DNA of 48,795 nucleotides, from positions 1-48,795 of the forward strand of contig NZ_PNDS01000043.1 in NCBI RefSeq assembly GCF_005886535.1, in the 5' to 3' direction. This document shows positions 16,520 to 26,142 of this stretch, one piece after another. Within the stretch, counting starts at the first letter, position 1. Each line of letters starts with the position of its first letter. The notes under the pieces were generated by a model, which worked only from the letters and a program-made list of their open reading frames with translations, was not told where the DNA came from and did not search any database. The stretch is from Pseudoalteromonas sp. S2755. GTDB taxonomy: Bacteria > Pseudomonadota > Gammaproteobacteria > Enterobacterales > Alteromonadaceae. The position numbers and the translations under genes are program-made.

Positions 16520-17092
16520 GTGCAAATGAATAGATCGCAGCAAAGCGTCATGAATACAGCACAGAGCAAAAAAATACTAACTCATGGTTTGGGTGTAGCA
16601 ACGGGGAAAGTTGCGTTTTATATTGAGCATCCACCAAGCATAGAACCTTACAATAATTTGATAAAAGTCAGTGCGTTAGCTAATAGGGAGATCGAACATA
16701 TTAATTCGCACTGCGGCAACGGTTGGCGGAAAATCTTCAATGTTTTTGCCAAGTTTTTATTTGCAGCAAAGCTGCCAGATCACGATATTACTAACTATTC
16801 AACTTGGCAGTCATATCGAGATAGTGCGTTACTTCAAGCTTCAAGTCAGGAAGCTCTGCTCTTTTCAGTGCCTGATTTTTCAGCAAAAACATACGATTGG
16901 CATATTATTGCAGGGCGAACCTACGCGAAATCATTACTCAGAGATCAGATTTTTACTAACAATTTAATTTGGCTAGACGATGAGTTCGCCGTTGACTATA
17001 ACTTGCGTCTTATTATTTCGCCATTTTTGGACTATCGCCAGCTTAGTAATATAAAAATCAATAGGTTAGTAGAGATAATAAGAAAAAGTTAG
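16520..17092 (+). CDS. Conserved-looking hypothetical protein (DUF6942-like)
   Basis: This is a 190-residue (or slightly shorter) soluble protein. Segments such as HINSHCGNGWRKIFNVFAKF, WHIIAGRTYAKSLL and ISPFLDYRQLSNIKINRLV look like conserved blocks. From memory they resemble DUF6942, a gammaproteobacterial family without known function; that assignment is tentative. The start is uncertain: GTG at 16520, ATG at 16526 or ATG at 16550, none with a convincing ribosome-binding site. Two copies of the 18-bp GTTAGTAAAATnnTGATCT motif (minus orientation) lie inside the coding region, at 16778-16795 (one mismatch) and 16943-16960. Confidence 0.6.
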   Translation: MQMNRSQQSVMNTAQSKKILTHGLGVATGKVAFYIEHPPSIEPYNNLIKVSALANREIEHINSHCGNGWRKIFNVFAKFLFAAKLPDHDITNYSTWQSYRDSALLQASSQEALLFSVPDFSAKTYDWHIIAGRTYAKSLLRDQIFTNNLIWLDDEFAVDYNLRLIISPFLDYRQLSNIKINRLVEIIRKS

Positions 17093-17823
17093 ATATTAGG
17101 TGGGAACTAATCTACATGCTAGTTTGTGAATAGATCAAACTTTTACTAAGTAAAATACTGATCCACCTTCCGTATCATAGCCATTGAGATCAGAGTTTTA
17201 CTAACTTTTTAGAAGTAAATGACTTGAGGTTTAGATAAAGCGCGGTGACGCCAGTGGCAGAGCAGCAATTGGTTTGGTATAGATCACTATTTTACTAGCT
17301 TAAGACAAGTTATGTTAAAAAAGTAAGAAAGGAAAAGCCAAAACCGAATATGGTCTGGCTTATTTATCCGAAGCTCAGGTTATTTAGATAAAAAAACTAC
17401 TGTTTTTCTACCACAAAGCCTGCAAACCCAAGAGCTTTGAAGAAAGGTTTAGCAATGCCAAAACCTGCGGTATCTAGCAGCTCTGCAAGACGCATTTTAT
17501 CCACGGGATAAAACTCATGCTCTAAATTCACCCTCATGCGCTGCTCACCAACATCAGTCAGCCCGAGTTGTTTGCAAACGACTAATTGCGCTTCACGCTC
17601 AAAGCTTGTCGCAGGTTTTTCTAAGTCGGCAATAAAAAGATGACCATCCGACTTTAGCTGCTCACTCATTTGTTTAAACAAGCTTGCTTTATCGCCGTTA
17701 TCTTTTACAAAGTGCATCACCAGCAAGCACAGTACGGCATCTGCTTGATAGGCCTGTGGTGAAATCGCACCATGATGGATCTGCACGCGTTCCTGTAGGC
17801 CTAACTTAGTAAAATGTTGATCT
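16778..17823. repeat. Second cluster of the 18-bp GTTAGTAAAATnnTGATCT motif
   Basis: Minus-orientation copies lie at 16778-16795 (one mismatch) and 16943-16960, both inside the preceding gene. Others are at 17133-17149, 17188-17205 and 17282-17299 in the convergent intergenic region 17093-17396. Plus-orientation copies lie at 17147-17164 and, in the methyltransferase gene, 17806-17823 (TTAGTAAAATGTTGATCT). The pair at 17133-17164 is head to head around TTTTACTAAGTAAAA, forming one dyad. Spacing here is irregular. The intergenic stretch 17093-17396 holds these copies and no gene. Confidence 0.7.
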
Positions 17824-18062
17824 GCAATTGCTAACATATCAGTAGATACATCTTGCGCTATAAATCGCCAACTTGGGTTTAGCTGAGCAAGTTCAACAAT
17901 TTCTTTGCCTGTCCCTGCACCCACAACCAAAATGGTTGCACTATTCGGGTAAAGCGCTAAAAGTTGTGCTCCAGTAAGCTGGTGAATTAACGCATAACCT
18001 GGCACAAGCTTTGTGATCCTAGAGTCGTAGTTTTGGGCTTCTTCGCCCGTGAAAGTCGGCAT
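17397..18062 (-). CDS. Class I SAM-dependent methyltransferase
   Basis: This is a 221-residue Rossmann-fold methyltransferase. Motif I is ILVVGAGTGKEIVELA (Gly-rich part at residues 48-52), followed by the acidic end of strand 2 (FIAQDVSTDMLAIAD). VLCLLVMHFVKD is the motif IV region, and GHLFIADLEKP follows. The substrate is unknown. It lies 10 nt downstream of sbcC, in the same direction with AGGAAA before the ATG, so it is probably the third gene of an sbcD-sbcC operon. One copy of the 18-bp motif is embedded in its coding sequence near residue 80. Confidence 0.85.
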   Translation of the reverse strand: MPTFTGEEAQNYDSRITKLVPGYALIHQLTGAQLLALYPNSATILVVGAGTGKEIVELAQLNPSWRFIAQDVSTDMLAIADQHFTKLGLQERVQIHHGAISPQAYQADAVLCLLVMHFVKDNGDKASLFKQMSEQLKSDGHLFIADLEKPATSFEREAQLVVCKQLGLTDVGEQRMRVNLEHEFYPVDKMRLAELLDTAGFGIAKPFFKALGFAGFVVEKQ

Positions 18063-18072
18063 CCAAATTTCC

Positions 18073-21000
18073 TTATGTTTGTGGTACTAAATTTAAAGAT
18101 GAGTAGCCGCCCGGCTGTTTATTCACATGGATACGAGTGGCGATCCGCTCGCTCATCTGAGCAACATGCGAGATCACACCAACCTTGCGGCCCTGTGATT
18201 GCAACGCGTCCAGTGCATCAATCGCTACACCTAGCGTCTCGGGGTCTAACGTACCAAACCCTTCATCAATGAATAATGAATGTATTTGCACTTTATTTGA
18301 CGAAAGCGCAGCAAGTCCAAGTGCTAAAGATAAAGATACCAAGAAGGACTCCCCTCCTGATAAGGTGTTGACGCTACGTTGTTCGTCAGCCATATCTTTA
18401 TCTATAACCGCAATCTCTAAAGACTGCTCAATATTGGTAAGCAAATAGCGTTTTGAAAGCGTATGCAATTGTTGGTTAGCATACTGCAATAAGATCTTTA
18501 ACGTTTGCGTTTGCGCCCAATTACGCAACTTTTTGCCTGTTGCGTCGCCTAATAACTTATCTAGCAAATGCCACTGCTCGTAGTCTTGTTGTAACTGAGC
18601 GAGATTTGCCGCTTGTAAAGAGAATTGTTGTTTATTCTGAGCATCAACCTCTAATGCGCTTTGCACTTGTAGCAACTGACTTTGAGTTTGTTCAAGTGCT
18701 TGCGTCGTCTCGGCATGACTTTGCTTAACGTGCTCACTATCAACCCCATCAGGGTACTTACTTTCAAGTTGGCTGAGTTCTTCACGCTGATGACTAAGCT
18801 GCAGCTTAGTGTGTTGAAAGGTTTGCTGAACTTGCGCACACTTTTCTAGATTCGCTCGCGCTTCATCCAACGAAACCTCAAGGAGCGCTAATACTTTTAC
18901 TTTGTCTAGCAACCCTTGCTGGTCGAGTAACCATTGTCCAAAGCGCGCATCAAGTTGCTGCAATCGCGATGTTTGCTCAGTAATTTGCTTTTCTAGTTGC
19001 GTCAGACTGTGTTGGGTCTTTTCACGCTGTGCTTCGGTTTGGCTCAGCGCTAGCTGGGTTTGTGTGATCTGCTCTCGGCTTTGCTGTTCTTGCTGCTTAA
19101 GCTCTGCAATCCAATCATCCAAGCTGGTGTGCTGCAGTGGTAAGTATTCGGCACGTTCGCGATTGAGGCGTTCAATATTCTGCTGATGTTGTAAAAGTGT
19201 ATGTTCTAATTCTTCAAGCCGTTGCGTCTCATCTTGTTTTTGTTGACTGGCAAGATGTAATTGATGCTCAAGCTGAACTTTATTCGCTGTTAACGTATCT
19301 GTACGCTCTGTGGTTTTTAGCCAAGTTTGCACTCCTGTTTTAAGTTGGCTAATGGCAGCTTGAGGGGATGAATCAAATTCTTGCCACCACGACTTATCGG
19401 AAATTAACGCTTCAAGCCGATGGCGTAAAGCATCCACTGTTTGTGATAGCTGATCATATTCGGTTTGCAAAAAGGCAATATGATTACCTAAATCATGGTG
19501 CTGCTGCTGAAGTGCCTGTTCCTTATGTCTAGCCTGCTCGAGATGTTGTTGCGCCTGCTGAACCGACTGCCACTGGCGGTCGATATTATTGCGTAACTGT
19601 GATAGCTCATTTAGCTGCGACTGAATACTCAAAAGTTGCGATTCAGCTTGTTCGGCATTGCCAACTTTATACTCATCATTCAACGCATCTAGTCGAGCGC
19701 GATTCTCGTTTATTTGCTTATTGCGGTGAGCGATTTCCTGAGTGACTGACTGCCATAGCGCATTCTCACGCTCTTTTTCACCGACTTGTTGATTATAACG
19801 CTGTAACACTTGTTCACGAGCTTGCTCAGCAGCTTGATACTGAGACCGAAAATCCGATAGTAACTGTTCCCAGTGGGCATCTATGTGCTCCACACCATAA
19901 GGGTGTTCTTTTGAGCCACATACCATGCATTCTTGCCCAGCTCGCAGTTGAGCGCGTAAATCGCTGATCCGCTCACTTGCGCGTAACTGCACTTGCTCCA
20001 AATTATCACGAGTTAGGGCAAGGCGCTGCTTAGACAACTCGTCTTGCTGCTTGGTATCTCGGATCAACATCTCAAGCCTTTCCAAGCCAATATGATGTTG
20101 CGTCTGTTGCGACCGTAACTGATGCAGCAAGGCCTCCCCTTCTTCGATACTACGATAGGCTTGCACGCATAGAGACCAGTTCTGCAATGTCAAATTTAGG
20201 TCTTGTTGAGTCAAAGGTACGAGTGCTTCTTTTAACGCTGAGAGCGCGCAGGCTTCGGTATCGTAAATCTTTTGTAGTTGCTGTACCTCAGCCTCATGTT
20301 TGCTCAATTGTGTACCTAGCACTTGCTGTTCGTTCGGTAATTTTTGCAACAGGGCTTCATGATCATTGCGTTGTTGTTGGTACTTTTGCAGATCATCAAA
20401 TTGAGGCTGAACCACGCTCCATTGCCCGGCAATATTGCTAACTGAGTGCAAGTTCGCTTGCTCATGCTCTAGCTGCTGTAATTCAGTAGCGATCTCGCCT
20501 TGTTGCACTTGATACTTCTGTATCGCAGCTTCATGTTGCGCAATAAGATTAGCATGCTTATCGAGATAAGGCTTAGTTTCTCGTTCTTGCGCTTTGTGTA
20601 GGCTTAGCTTTTCATCCAATATACGAATGGTGTTAAAGCTTGGCTCTAACTTTACAAAATTGGCTTGCTGCGTAATAAGCTGCTGTTCCAGTTGCTGCTG
20701 TTTTGCTTTGAGCGTTGTAATAGTGGATTCAAAATCTTGTTGCTGCAGTGCTAGTCGTTCTTGAGATAGCTGCGCAACGCGCTTATCCACCAGCTCATGC
20801 TGCTCGCGGTTATCACGCATCTCATTGGCTTTTAAGACTTGCTGCGCATATTCCTGCTGTGGCTTTCCCTCTTCTATTTGCTGCTCAAGCATTTGCAGCT
20901 TGTGTTCCACCTCAGCTATTTTTTGCTTTCTTAGCTCGACATCCGCGAGCCATTGCAGCTGAGCTTGCAGTTTTATGCTTGTCTCTTGTTGTCGATTTCT

Positions 21001-21732
21001 TGTATCAATCAGCTCCGACTTCTGTGCTTCAAGTTCGGCTTGCTGCTCTGGTGAAAAGAGCACAATTTGACCTAGCCTATCTTGCTGAGTTTGCAGCTCG
21101 ATTTTCTTTTGCTTGTGCGCTTCAAAAACCGCTTTACCGATATTACTGAACTTTTCGGTACCTGTAAGACATTCTAATAACTGTGCCCGTTCATCTCCCC
21201 CCGCCTTCAAAAACGCGGAGAATTCATGTTGAGCGAGCAGCACAGCTCGAGTAAACTGTTCAAAGTTAAGCCCGACTAGCTGTTCGATTTTTTGCTCTGT
21301 TTCTTTTTTCTTCTCACAGACTAGGGTCATATCAGGTAGGCTAAACAACTCAATAGTGGCGGTTTTTAAATTACCTTTAGGGCTTTTTCTAGCGCGCTCT
21401 ACCGACCAAATAGCTTGATAACGTTTGCTGTCTTGAGCAATAAAAACCACGCTGGCAGATGCCGCAACACAGCCCCGACGCAATAGGTTTCGCGGGTCAT
21501 TTAACTTAATGTTATCGCCATTGAATGCAACTTTCTCTTTGTCGTCCGATTTTAACCGTGCGGTTTTGCCATAAAATGCAAGGCAGACCGCATCCAGTAA
21601 AGTGCTTTTTCCCGCCCCTGTGTCACCAGTAATGGCATAAAGACCAGTGTCTTTGAGTGGTGCCGCAGTAAAGTCGACTTCTGCGCTTTCTATAGAGGCA
21701 AGGTTGGTGATTAATATTTTTTCAAGTTTCAT
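18073..21732 (-). CDS. sbcC: SbcCD nuclease, ATPase subunit SbcC
   Basis: This is a 1219-residue Rad50-like ATPase, somewhat longer than E. coli SbcC (1048). Walker A GDTGAGKSTLLDA lies near residue 35. Long Gln/Glu/Leu-rich coiled coils occupy most of the protein and are interrupted by the zinc hook CMVC at about residues 600-605. The signature LSGGESFLVSLSLALGLA and Walker B SLFIDEGFGTLD are at the C-terminus. With SbcD it forms a nuclease that cuts DNA hairpins and processes blocked DNA ends. It starts 4 nt after sbcD, with GAGGAG at the end of that gene as its ribosome-binding site. Confidence 0.97.
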   Translation of the reverse strand: MKLEKILITNLASIESAEVDFTAAPLKDTGLYAITGDTGAGKSTLLDAVCLAFYGKTARLKSDDKEKVAFNGDNIKLNDPRNLLRRGCVAASASVVFIAQDSKRYQAIWSVERARKSPKGNLKTATIELFSLPDMTLVCEKKKETEQKIEQLVGLNFEQFTRAVLLAQHEFSAFLKAGGDERAQLLECLTGTEKFSNIGKAVFEAHKQKKIELQTQQDRLGQIVLFSPEQQAELEAQKSELIDTRNRQQETSIKLQAQLQWLADVELRKQKIAEVEHKLQMLEQQIEEGKPQQEYAQQVLKANEMRDNREQHELVDKRVAQLSQERLALQQQDFESTITTLKAKQQQLEQQLITQQANFVKLEPSFNTIRILDEKLSLHKAQERETKPYLDKHANLIAQHEAAIQKYQVQQGEIATELQQLEHEQANLHSVSNIAGQWSVVQPQFDDLQKYQQQRNDHEALLQKLPNEQQVLGTQLSKHEAEVQQLQKIYDTEACALSALKEALVPLTQQDLNLTLQNWSLCVQAYRSIEEGEALLHQLRSQQTQHHIGLERLEMLIRDTKQQDELSKQRLALTRDNLEQVQLRASERISDLRAQLRAGQECMVCGSKEHPYGVEHIDAHWEQLLSDFRSQYQAAEQAREQVLQRYNQQVGEKERENALWQSVTQEIAHRNKQINENRARLDALNDEYKVGNAEQAESQLLSIQSQLNELSQLRNNIDRQWQSVQQAQQHLEQARHKEQALQQQHHDLGNHIAFLQTEYDQLSQTVDALRHRLEALISDKSWWQEFDSSPQAAISQLKTGVQTWLKTTERTDTLTANKVQLEHQLHLASQQKQDETQRLEELEHTLLQHQQNIERLNRERAEYLPLQHTSLDDWIAELKQQEQQSREQITQTQLALSQTEAQREKTQHSLTQLEKQITEQTSRLQQLDARFGQWLLDQQGLLDKVKVLALLEVSLDEARANLEKCAQVQQTFQHTKLQLSHQREELSQLESKYPDGVDSEHVKQSHAETTQALEQTQSQLLQVQSALEVDAQNKQQFSLQAANLAQLQQDYEQWHLLDKLLGDATGKKLRNWAQTQTLKILLQYANQQLHTLSKRYLLTNIEQSLEIAVIDKDMADEQRSVNTLSGGESFLVSLSLALGLAALSSNKVQIHSLFIDEGFGTLDPETLGVAIDALDALQSQGRKVGVISHVAQMSERIATRIHVNKQPGGYSSLNLVPQT

Positions 21733-21736
21733 CGCC

Positions 21737-22936
21737 CTACTCCTCCATGCTCGCGATCACTTCTGCTAACTTTTCATGCAATGTCGCGGGTGCCTTTTCC
21801 TGCTTCGGTTCAATTTCGCGATAGGCAATATCCAACAAGGTGTTGGGCGATAATGATTCAACTTTGCCCAAATCTTCAAACAACCACTCACTGGCTGCTG
21901 CGCCTTTAGACACCCGCTCAATACCACAAAATTTGATATCCTTACCTTTTAGCGCTTCATCAATCTCGGCTCGAAAGCGGCTGTTGGTTTCCGCTGCGGA
22001 TAACTTTAAGCGAACATAGGGAGCGCTATCGAACGTGCTAAAATCCTGCGCCGCGATAGCTTCACATAATTCAGTCAAGCGCTTTGCACCATCTTCAGGG
22101 ATATATAACACATCTTTAAACCGGGGAACGTAAAGGGGGTTTACATCGACCAGACCTTGTTCATTAAATTCAGCGAGCAATACCTGATGCTTATAATTGC
22201 GTTCAGAAAACGACATTGGCAGAGGCGTACCGCAGTATCTGATAGCACTTTGCTTAGCGACGGTTTGCGCTTTATGTAAATGACCCAGCGCAACATAGTC
22301 AAACTGCTCGCCAAACACGCCTGCAGGTACCGCATCAAAACCGCCAATGTTGAGATTACGCTCAGAATCTTCTGAAATCGTTCCCCCCTTGGCGTGCAAA
22401 TGCCCCATTAGCACAATTGGACCTTTCACTTTTTCTATCGTGCCTAGCGCATGCTGATAAGCTAATTGTACCCCGGTTTGATAGTCAAACTCGTCATCTA
22501 ATGGTTTTGGTAAATCAGCACTGCGCAAAAATGGCATTGCCACAACATGCATATGCTGTGCTGCGATGGGCAAATCGATAACAACCTGTTCAGGCGCTTG
22601 CTTGTTAAAGCGACCAATAACATGGGTGTTGAATAAGGTTAAGAGTGGTTTTGCGGTTTCAATGCGATTAGCGGAATCATGATTGCCAGCAATCAGAATA
22701 ATATTCAGCTGTGGGCATAGTTGAGATGCTTTTTGGATAAAGGTATACAGCTGCTTTTCAGCGCTCGCGGGCGGCGTTGCAGTATGAAAAATATCACCGC
22801 TGATCAACAATACATCGATTTGCTGTTCAACAAGCGCATCGCATAGCCAGTCTAAAAACAGCTGATGCTCTTCACTGCGATCATGTTCGTAAAACGATTG
22901 CCCTAAGTGCCAGTCTGACGTATGTAAAACCTTCAT
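21737..22936 (-). CDS. sbcD: SbcCD nuclease, phosphoesterase subunit SbcD
   Basis: This is a 399-residue Mre11-like metallophosphoesterase. All five metal-binding motifs are visible: HTSDWHLGQ at the N-terminus, SGDIFHT, AGNHDS, MGHLHAKGG and ALGHLHKAQ. The C-terminal cap is typical of SbcD. It supplies the Mn-dependent nuclease site in the complex with SbcC, encoded immediately downstream. AAAAGGA precedes the ATG. A GTAAAGGGGGTTTAC palindrome lies inside the gene at 22129-22145. Confidence 0.97.
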   Translation of the reverse strand: MKVLHTSDWHLGQSFYEHDRSEEHQLFLDWLCDALVEQQIDVLLISGDIFHTATPPASAEKQLYTFIQKASQLCPQLNIILIAGNHDSANRIETAKPLLTLFNTHVIGRFNKQAPEQVVIDLPIAAQHMHVVAMPFLRSADLPKPLDDEFDYQTGVQLAYQHALGTIEKVKGPIVLMGHLHAKGGTISEDSERNLNIGGFDAVPAGVFGEQFDYVALGHLHKAQTVAKQSAIRYCGTPLPMSFSERNYKHQVLLAEFNEQGLVDVNPLYVPRFKDVLYIPEDGAKRLTELCEAIAAQDFSTFDSAPYVRLKLSAAETNSRFRAEIDEALKGKDIKFCGIERVSKGAAASEWLFEDLGKVESLSPNTLLDIAYREIEPKQEKAPATLHEKLAEVIASMEE

Positions 22937-23017
22937 TTAGCGTTCCTTTTCCAATAGAAACGCTAATATAGCATCGTCGAGCAATATTCGTCTTGTGAAT
23001 ATTGACGCTTTCACTGC

Positions 23018-23257
23018 TTAGTGAGTTAGCTGCCACCAAGCAAAAATGATCACAGGTAATGCCAGTAAAAAGAATTTAGCAGGTAACTTGAAAACACGAC
23101 TATGTTTATCTTGCACACGTTTAATCGCCGATTTCTCGTTACAGGCAGCTACTTTATCAACATAAAAATAGCCATCATCTAAATAATCTTTACAGTTTTG
23201 TTCGTCTGCAGGAATTGCAACAAACTTCTCTTGTTTTTTTAGTATGTAGAAATCCAT
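23018..23257 (-). CDS. Small tail-anchored hypothetical protein
   Basis: This is a 79-residue protein of unknown family. A soluble N-terminal part (MDFYILKKQEKFVAIPADEQ) contains repeated acidic and aromatic residues. A basic stretch (KSAIKRVQDKHSRVFKLP) is followed by one C-terminal hydrophobic helix (FFLLALPVIIFAWW), which suggests a C-tail-anchored inner-membrane protein. The frame is open 16 codons further upstream, but the ATG at 23257 is preferred because GGTGGG lies before it and the protein sense starts there. It stands alone. Confidence 0.55.
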   Translation of the reverse strand: MDFYILKKQEKFVAIPADEQNCKDYLDDGYFYVDKVAACNEKSAIKRVQDKHSRVFKLPAKFFLLALPVIIFAWWQLTH

Positions 23258-23305
23258 ACTGCCCACCACATTCGATTCGCTAAACGGGTATTTAGTACAG
23301 AGCAA

Positions 23306-23718
23306 AACTAACGCCAGTTTTACCCAGAGATTGTAAAGTGCGCGATTTTAAAGATAAACTTGGGTCAATATCAACAACTAATTTTGTTTTCTTTATTTAT
23401 TTATAAAATGTAGACAATAACCCTGCAAAATACCTTTTTGGCATACAAATTAATTTTTGGACCTTCTTATTTTCCTTAACAAAAACAGGGGATTAAAAAA
23501 CACTCAAAATAGGATCGATTTCAGTCGTATCTCAATATTGTTACTTTATCTCAAAACTTTGATTTATGCGTTTTTATTTGTCAGTTTATTGACTCGTAGC
23601 TGGTTTTATTTGTCCTCTTTTGTCACTATGCAAATCACCTCTACTCACTCCAAGCAAAAAACTGAAATAAAAATGTTTATCGGTCAATACCTTGGCAAGA
23701 TAAAAACGGGAAATAATA
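23306..23718. other. Intergenic region before the M1 peptidase gene
   Basis: This is about 410 bp of AT-rich DNA between a leftward and a rightward gene. It must hold promoters for both. No dyad, terminator or convincing small gene was found. A 119-codon open frame (23457-23816) crosses the start of the peptidase gene but has poor protein character and was not accepted. Confidence 0.4.
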
Positions 23719-26142
23719 ATGAAAAAATCAACGCCAGTCGTGCCTTTATTGGTTGCTCTAGTGCTGTCGGGTGTCGCACACGCCAGCGCTATTTCACAAA
23801 GCAAAGGGCACTTTGAAGATAAGTTTCGCCAATTAGATGAGACTTTACCGACCCCAAATACCTACCGCAGCGCAGCCGGTGAGCCTGGAGAGCGTTATTG
23901 GCAACAAAAGGTAGATTATGATATTGATGTAAACTTGGACGAGAAAGCCAAAAGGTTAACCGCTACACAAACCATACTTTATAAAAATAACTCTCCTCAC
24001 ACACTCAAATATTTGTGGCTACAGTTAGACCAAAATATCTTCAAAAATGATTCGATCGCCGAGCGCACTGCGACTTTTGGGAACGAATTACAGAGTAATC
24101 CGGTTACAAAACATGCAAAAATTTCACTAAATCAACTCAGACGTCAGCAGTTTATGGATGACACAGAACTTGGTTTTGTCATTAATAATGTTAAGGATGG
24201 TCGCGGTAAACCGCTTAAGATCACGATTGTTGATACTATGATGCGTGTTGACCTAAACGAACCGCTCAAATCAGGTAAAGATCTACAATTTAGTATGGAC
24301 TTCGCCTTTAATATTGTTGAAGAAGATGCGGTTGGCGCACGTTCGGGTTATGAGCACTTTGAAAAAGACGGTAATGACATCTTTTTGCTCGCGCAATGGT
24401 TCCCTCGTCTCACGGCATATACAGATTATGAAGCTTGGACCAATAAGGCCTTTCTTGGCAGTGGTGAATTCACGCTCGAGTTTGGTGACTATGACGTTGA
24501 AATTACGGTGCCGGCTGACCATATCGTTTCTGCAACTGGTGAGTTAGATAACCCAAAGCAAGTTCTGAGCAAAACCCAGCGTGACAGGCTAGCGCAAGCA
24601 AAAACAGCAAAACGCCCGGTATTCATCGTTACTGAAGAAGAAGCGCTAGAAAACGAAAAAGCCGGTACAGATGACACCAAAACATGGCGCTTTAAGGCCA
24701 AAAATGTGCGTGATTTTGCCTGGGCATCATCCCGTAAATTTATGTGGGATGCTAAAGGTTATCAGCAAGGTGGTGACGAGCAGCCTCTGGTGATGGCCAT
24801 GTCATTTTTCCCTAAAGAAGGTGGTGACTTGTGGAAAAAGTACTCCACCGAAGCCGTTATTCATACTATGGAAGTTTATTCACGTTTTTCCTTTGATTAT
24901 CCCTACCCAACCGCGCAGTCGGTAAATGGCCCTGTCGGTGGGATGGAATATCCAATGATCACTTTCAATGGTCCTCGTACGAAATTACAAGACGATGGCT
25001 CTCGCACCTATTCACTAGCCGAGAAACGTTTTTTAATCGGCGTTGTCATTCACGAAGTTGGACACATCTACTTCCCTATGATAGTCAACTCAGACGAAAG
25101 GCAGTGGACATGGATGGACGAGGGCCTCAATAGCTTCTTAGATGGTGTTGCCGGCCGCGAATGGGATCCCACCATACCTTGGGGCGTTGAGCCAAGGGAT
25201 ATTGCTGCTTACATGAAATCTGAAGATCAGTCTCCAATCATGACGCAATCAGACAGTGTATTGCATCTTGGTCCAAATGCATACACTAAGCCTGCTGCGG
25301 CTCTTAACATTCTGCGCGAGGTGATTTTAGGCCGTGAGTTATTCGATTTTGCATTTAAAGAGTATGCCCTACGCTGGAAATATAAACGTCCAACGCCTGC
25401 CGACTTCTTTAGGACAATGGAAGAGGCTTCTGGGGTCGATTTAGATTGGTTCTGGCGGGGTTGGTTTTACAGCACAGATCATGTCGATATCTCACTAGAT
25501 AAAATCTATCAATTACGTCTAGACACTAAAAACCCAGACATCGACTTTGGTCGCCTACGTGAGTTTGAAAAGAACAAGCCAATGTCGTTATTTGTCAAGC
25601 GTAATCAAGAGGAAGGGCGTTCACTTTGGGTTGATAAAAATCAGGACATAACGGACTTTTACGATAACAATGACCAGTTTACGGTTACTAATGAAGAGCG
25701 AAATGAGTATCGTGAGTTTTTATCTGAACTTAAACCTTGGGAAAAACGCACCCTTGAGCGTGCTGTAAAAGAAGACAAAAACTATTACGTGCTTCAGTTT
25801 AGTAATGTCGGTGGGCTTGTAATGCCAATCTTGCTTGAGCTTACTTATCAAGATGGGAGCAAAGAAGAGCGGATTATCCCTGCCGAGATTTGGCGTCGCA
25901 ATGCCCGCAATGTCAGCAAGCTAATTGTTACCGATAAAGATAAACCGCTTGCATCCGTGACCGTTGACCCGAGGTGGGAAACAGCTGACGTTGATATCGA
26001 GAATAACCATTACCCAAGACGCATTATAGAATCACGCTTGGAGCTTTATAAAAAGAAAGCGCGTGAAGGCAAAGTACATCGCGATATCATGCAAGACGTG
26101 AAAGCCGAACTAAAACCATTTGAAGAGAAAAAGGATAACTAA
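23719..26142 (+). CDS. M1 family zinc aminopeptidase, secreted
   Basis: This is an 807-residue exported metallopeptidase with a signal peptide ending VAHASA. The gluzincin site is HEVGH near residue 444, followed after 18 residues by the third ligand Glu in WTWMDEGLNSF, the exact HExxH-x18-E spacing. The exopeptidase motif appears as GPVGGMEYP, so GxMEN is altered to GGMEY. An N-terminal beta-saddle domain (YDIDVNLDEKAKRLTATQTI) precedes it. It likely trims N-terminal residues from peptides in the periplasm. It overlaps the next gene by one base (TAATG), which indicates an operon. Confidence 0.9.
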   Translation: MKKSTPVVPLLVALVLSGVAHASAISQSKGHFEDKFRQLDETLPTPNTYRSAAGEPGERYWQQKVDYDIDVNLDEKAKRLTATQTILYKNNSPHTLKYLWLQLDQNIFKNDSIAERTATFGNELQSNPVTKHAKISLNQLRRQQFMDDTELGFVINNVKDGRGKPLKITIVDTMMRVDLNEPLKSGKDLQFSMDFAFNIVEEDAVGARSGYEHFEKDGNDIFLLAQWFPRLTAYTDYEAWTNKAFLGSGEFTLEFGDYDVEITVPADHIVSATGELDNPKQVLSKTQRDRLAQAKTAKRPVFIVTEEEALENEKAGTDDTKTWRFKAKNVRDFAWASSRKFMWDAKGYQQGGDEQPLVMAMSFFPKEGGDLWKKYSTEAVIHTMEVYSRFSFDYPYPTAQSVNGPVGGMEYPMITFNGPRTKLQDDGSRTYSLAEKRFLIGVVIHEVGHIYFPMIVNSDERQWTWMDEGLNSFLDGVAGREWDPTIPWGVEPRDIAAYMKSEDQSPIMTQSDSVLHLGPNAYTKPAAALNILREVILGRELFDFAFKEYALRWKYKRPTPADFFRTMEEASGVDLDWFWRGWFYSTDHVDISLDKIYQLRLDTKNPDIDFGRLREFEKNKPMSLFVKRNQEEGRSLWVDKNQDITDFYDNNDQFTVTNEERNEYREFLSELKPWEKRTLERAVKEDKNYYVLQFSNVGGLVMPILLELTYQDGSKEERIIPAEIWRRNARNVSKLIVTDKDKPLASVTVDPRWETADVDIENNHYPRRIIESRLELYKKKAREGKVHRDIMQDVKAELKPFEEKKDN

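Noticed and set aside
7751..17823. A transposon or integrated element bounded by the two motif clusters
   Set aside because: No transposase, integrase, tRNA target or matching terminal repeats were seen, and the enclosed genes look like ordinary accessory or housekeeping genes; kept only as a testable idea in the findings.
20748..21149. 133-codon open frame opposite sbcC
   Set aside because: It is a shadow of the intact, fully motif-bearing sbcC frame; its product is a low-complexity Ala/Leu-rich sequence without start signal.
23457..23816. 119-codon open frame upstream of the M1 peptidase
   Set aside because: It overlaps the peptidase signal peptide in another frame; its composition is not protein-like and it has no ribosome-binding site.
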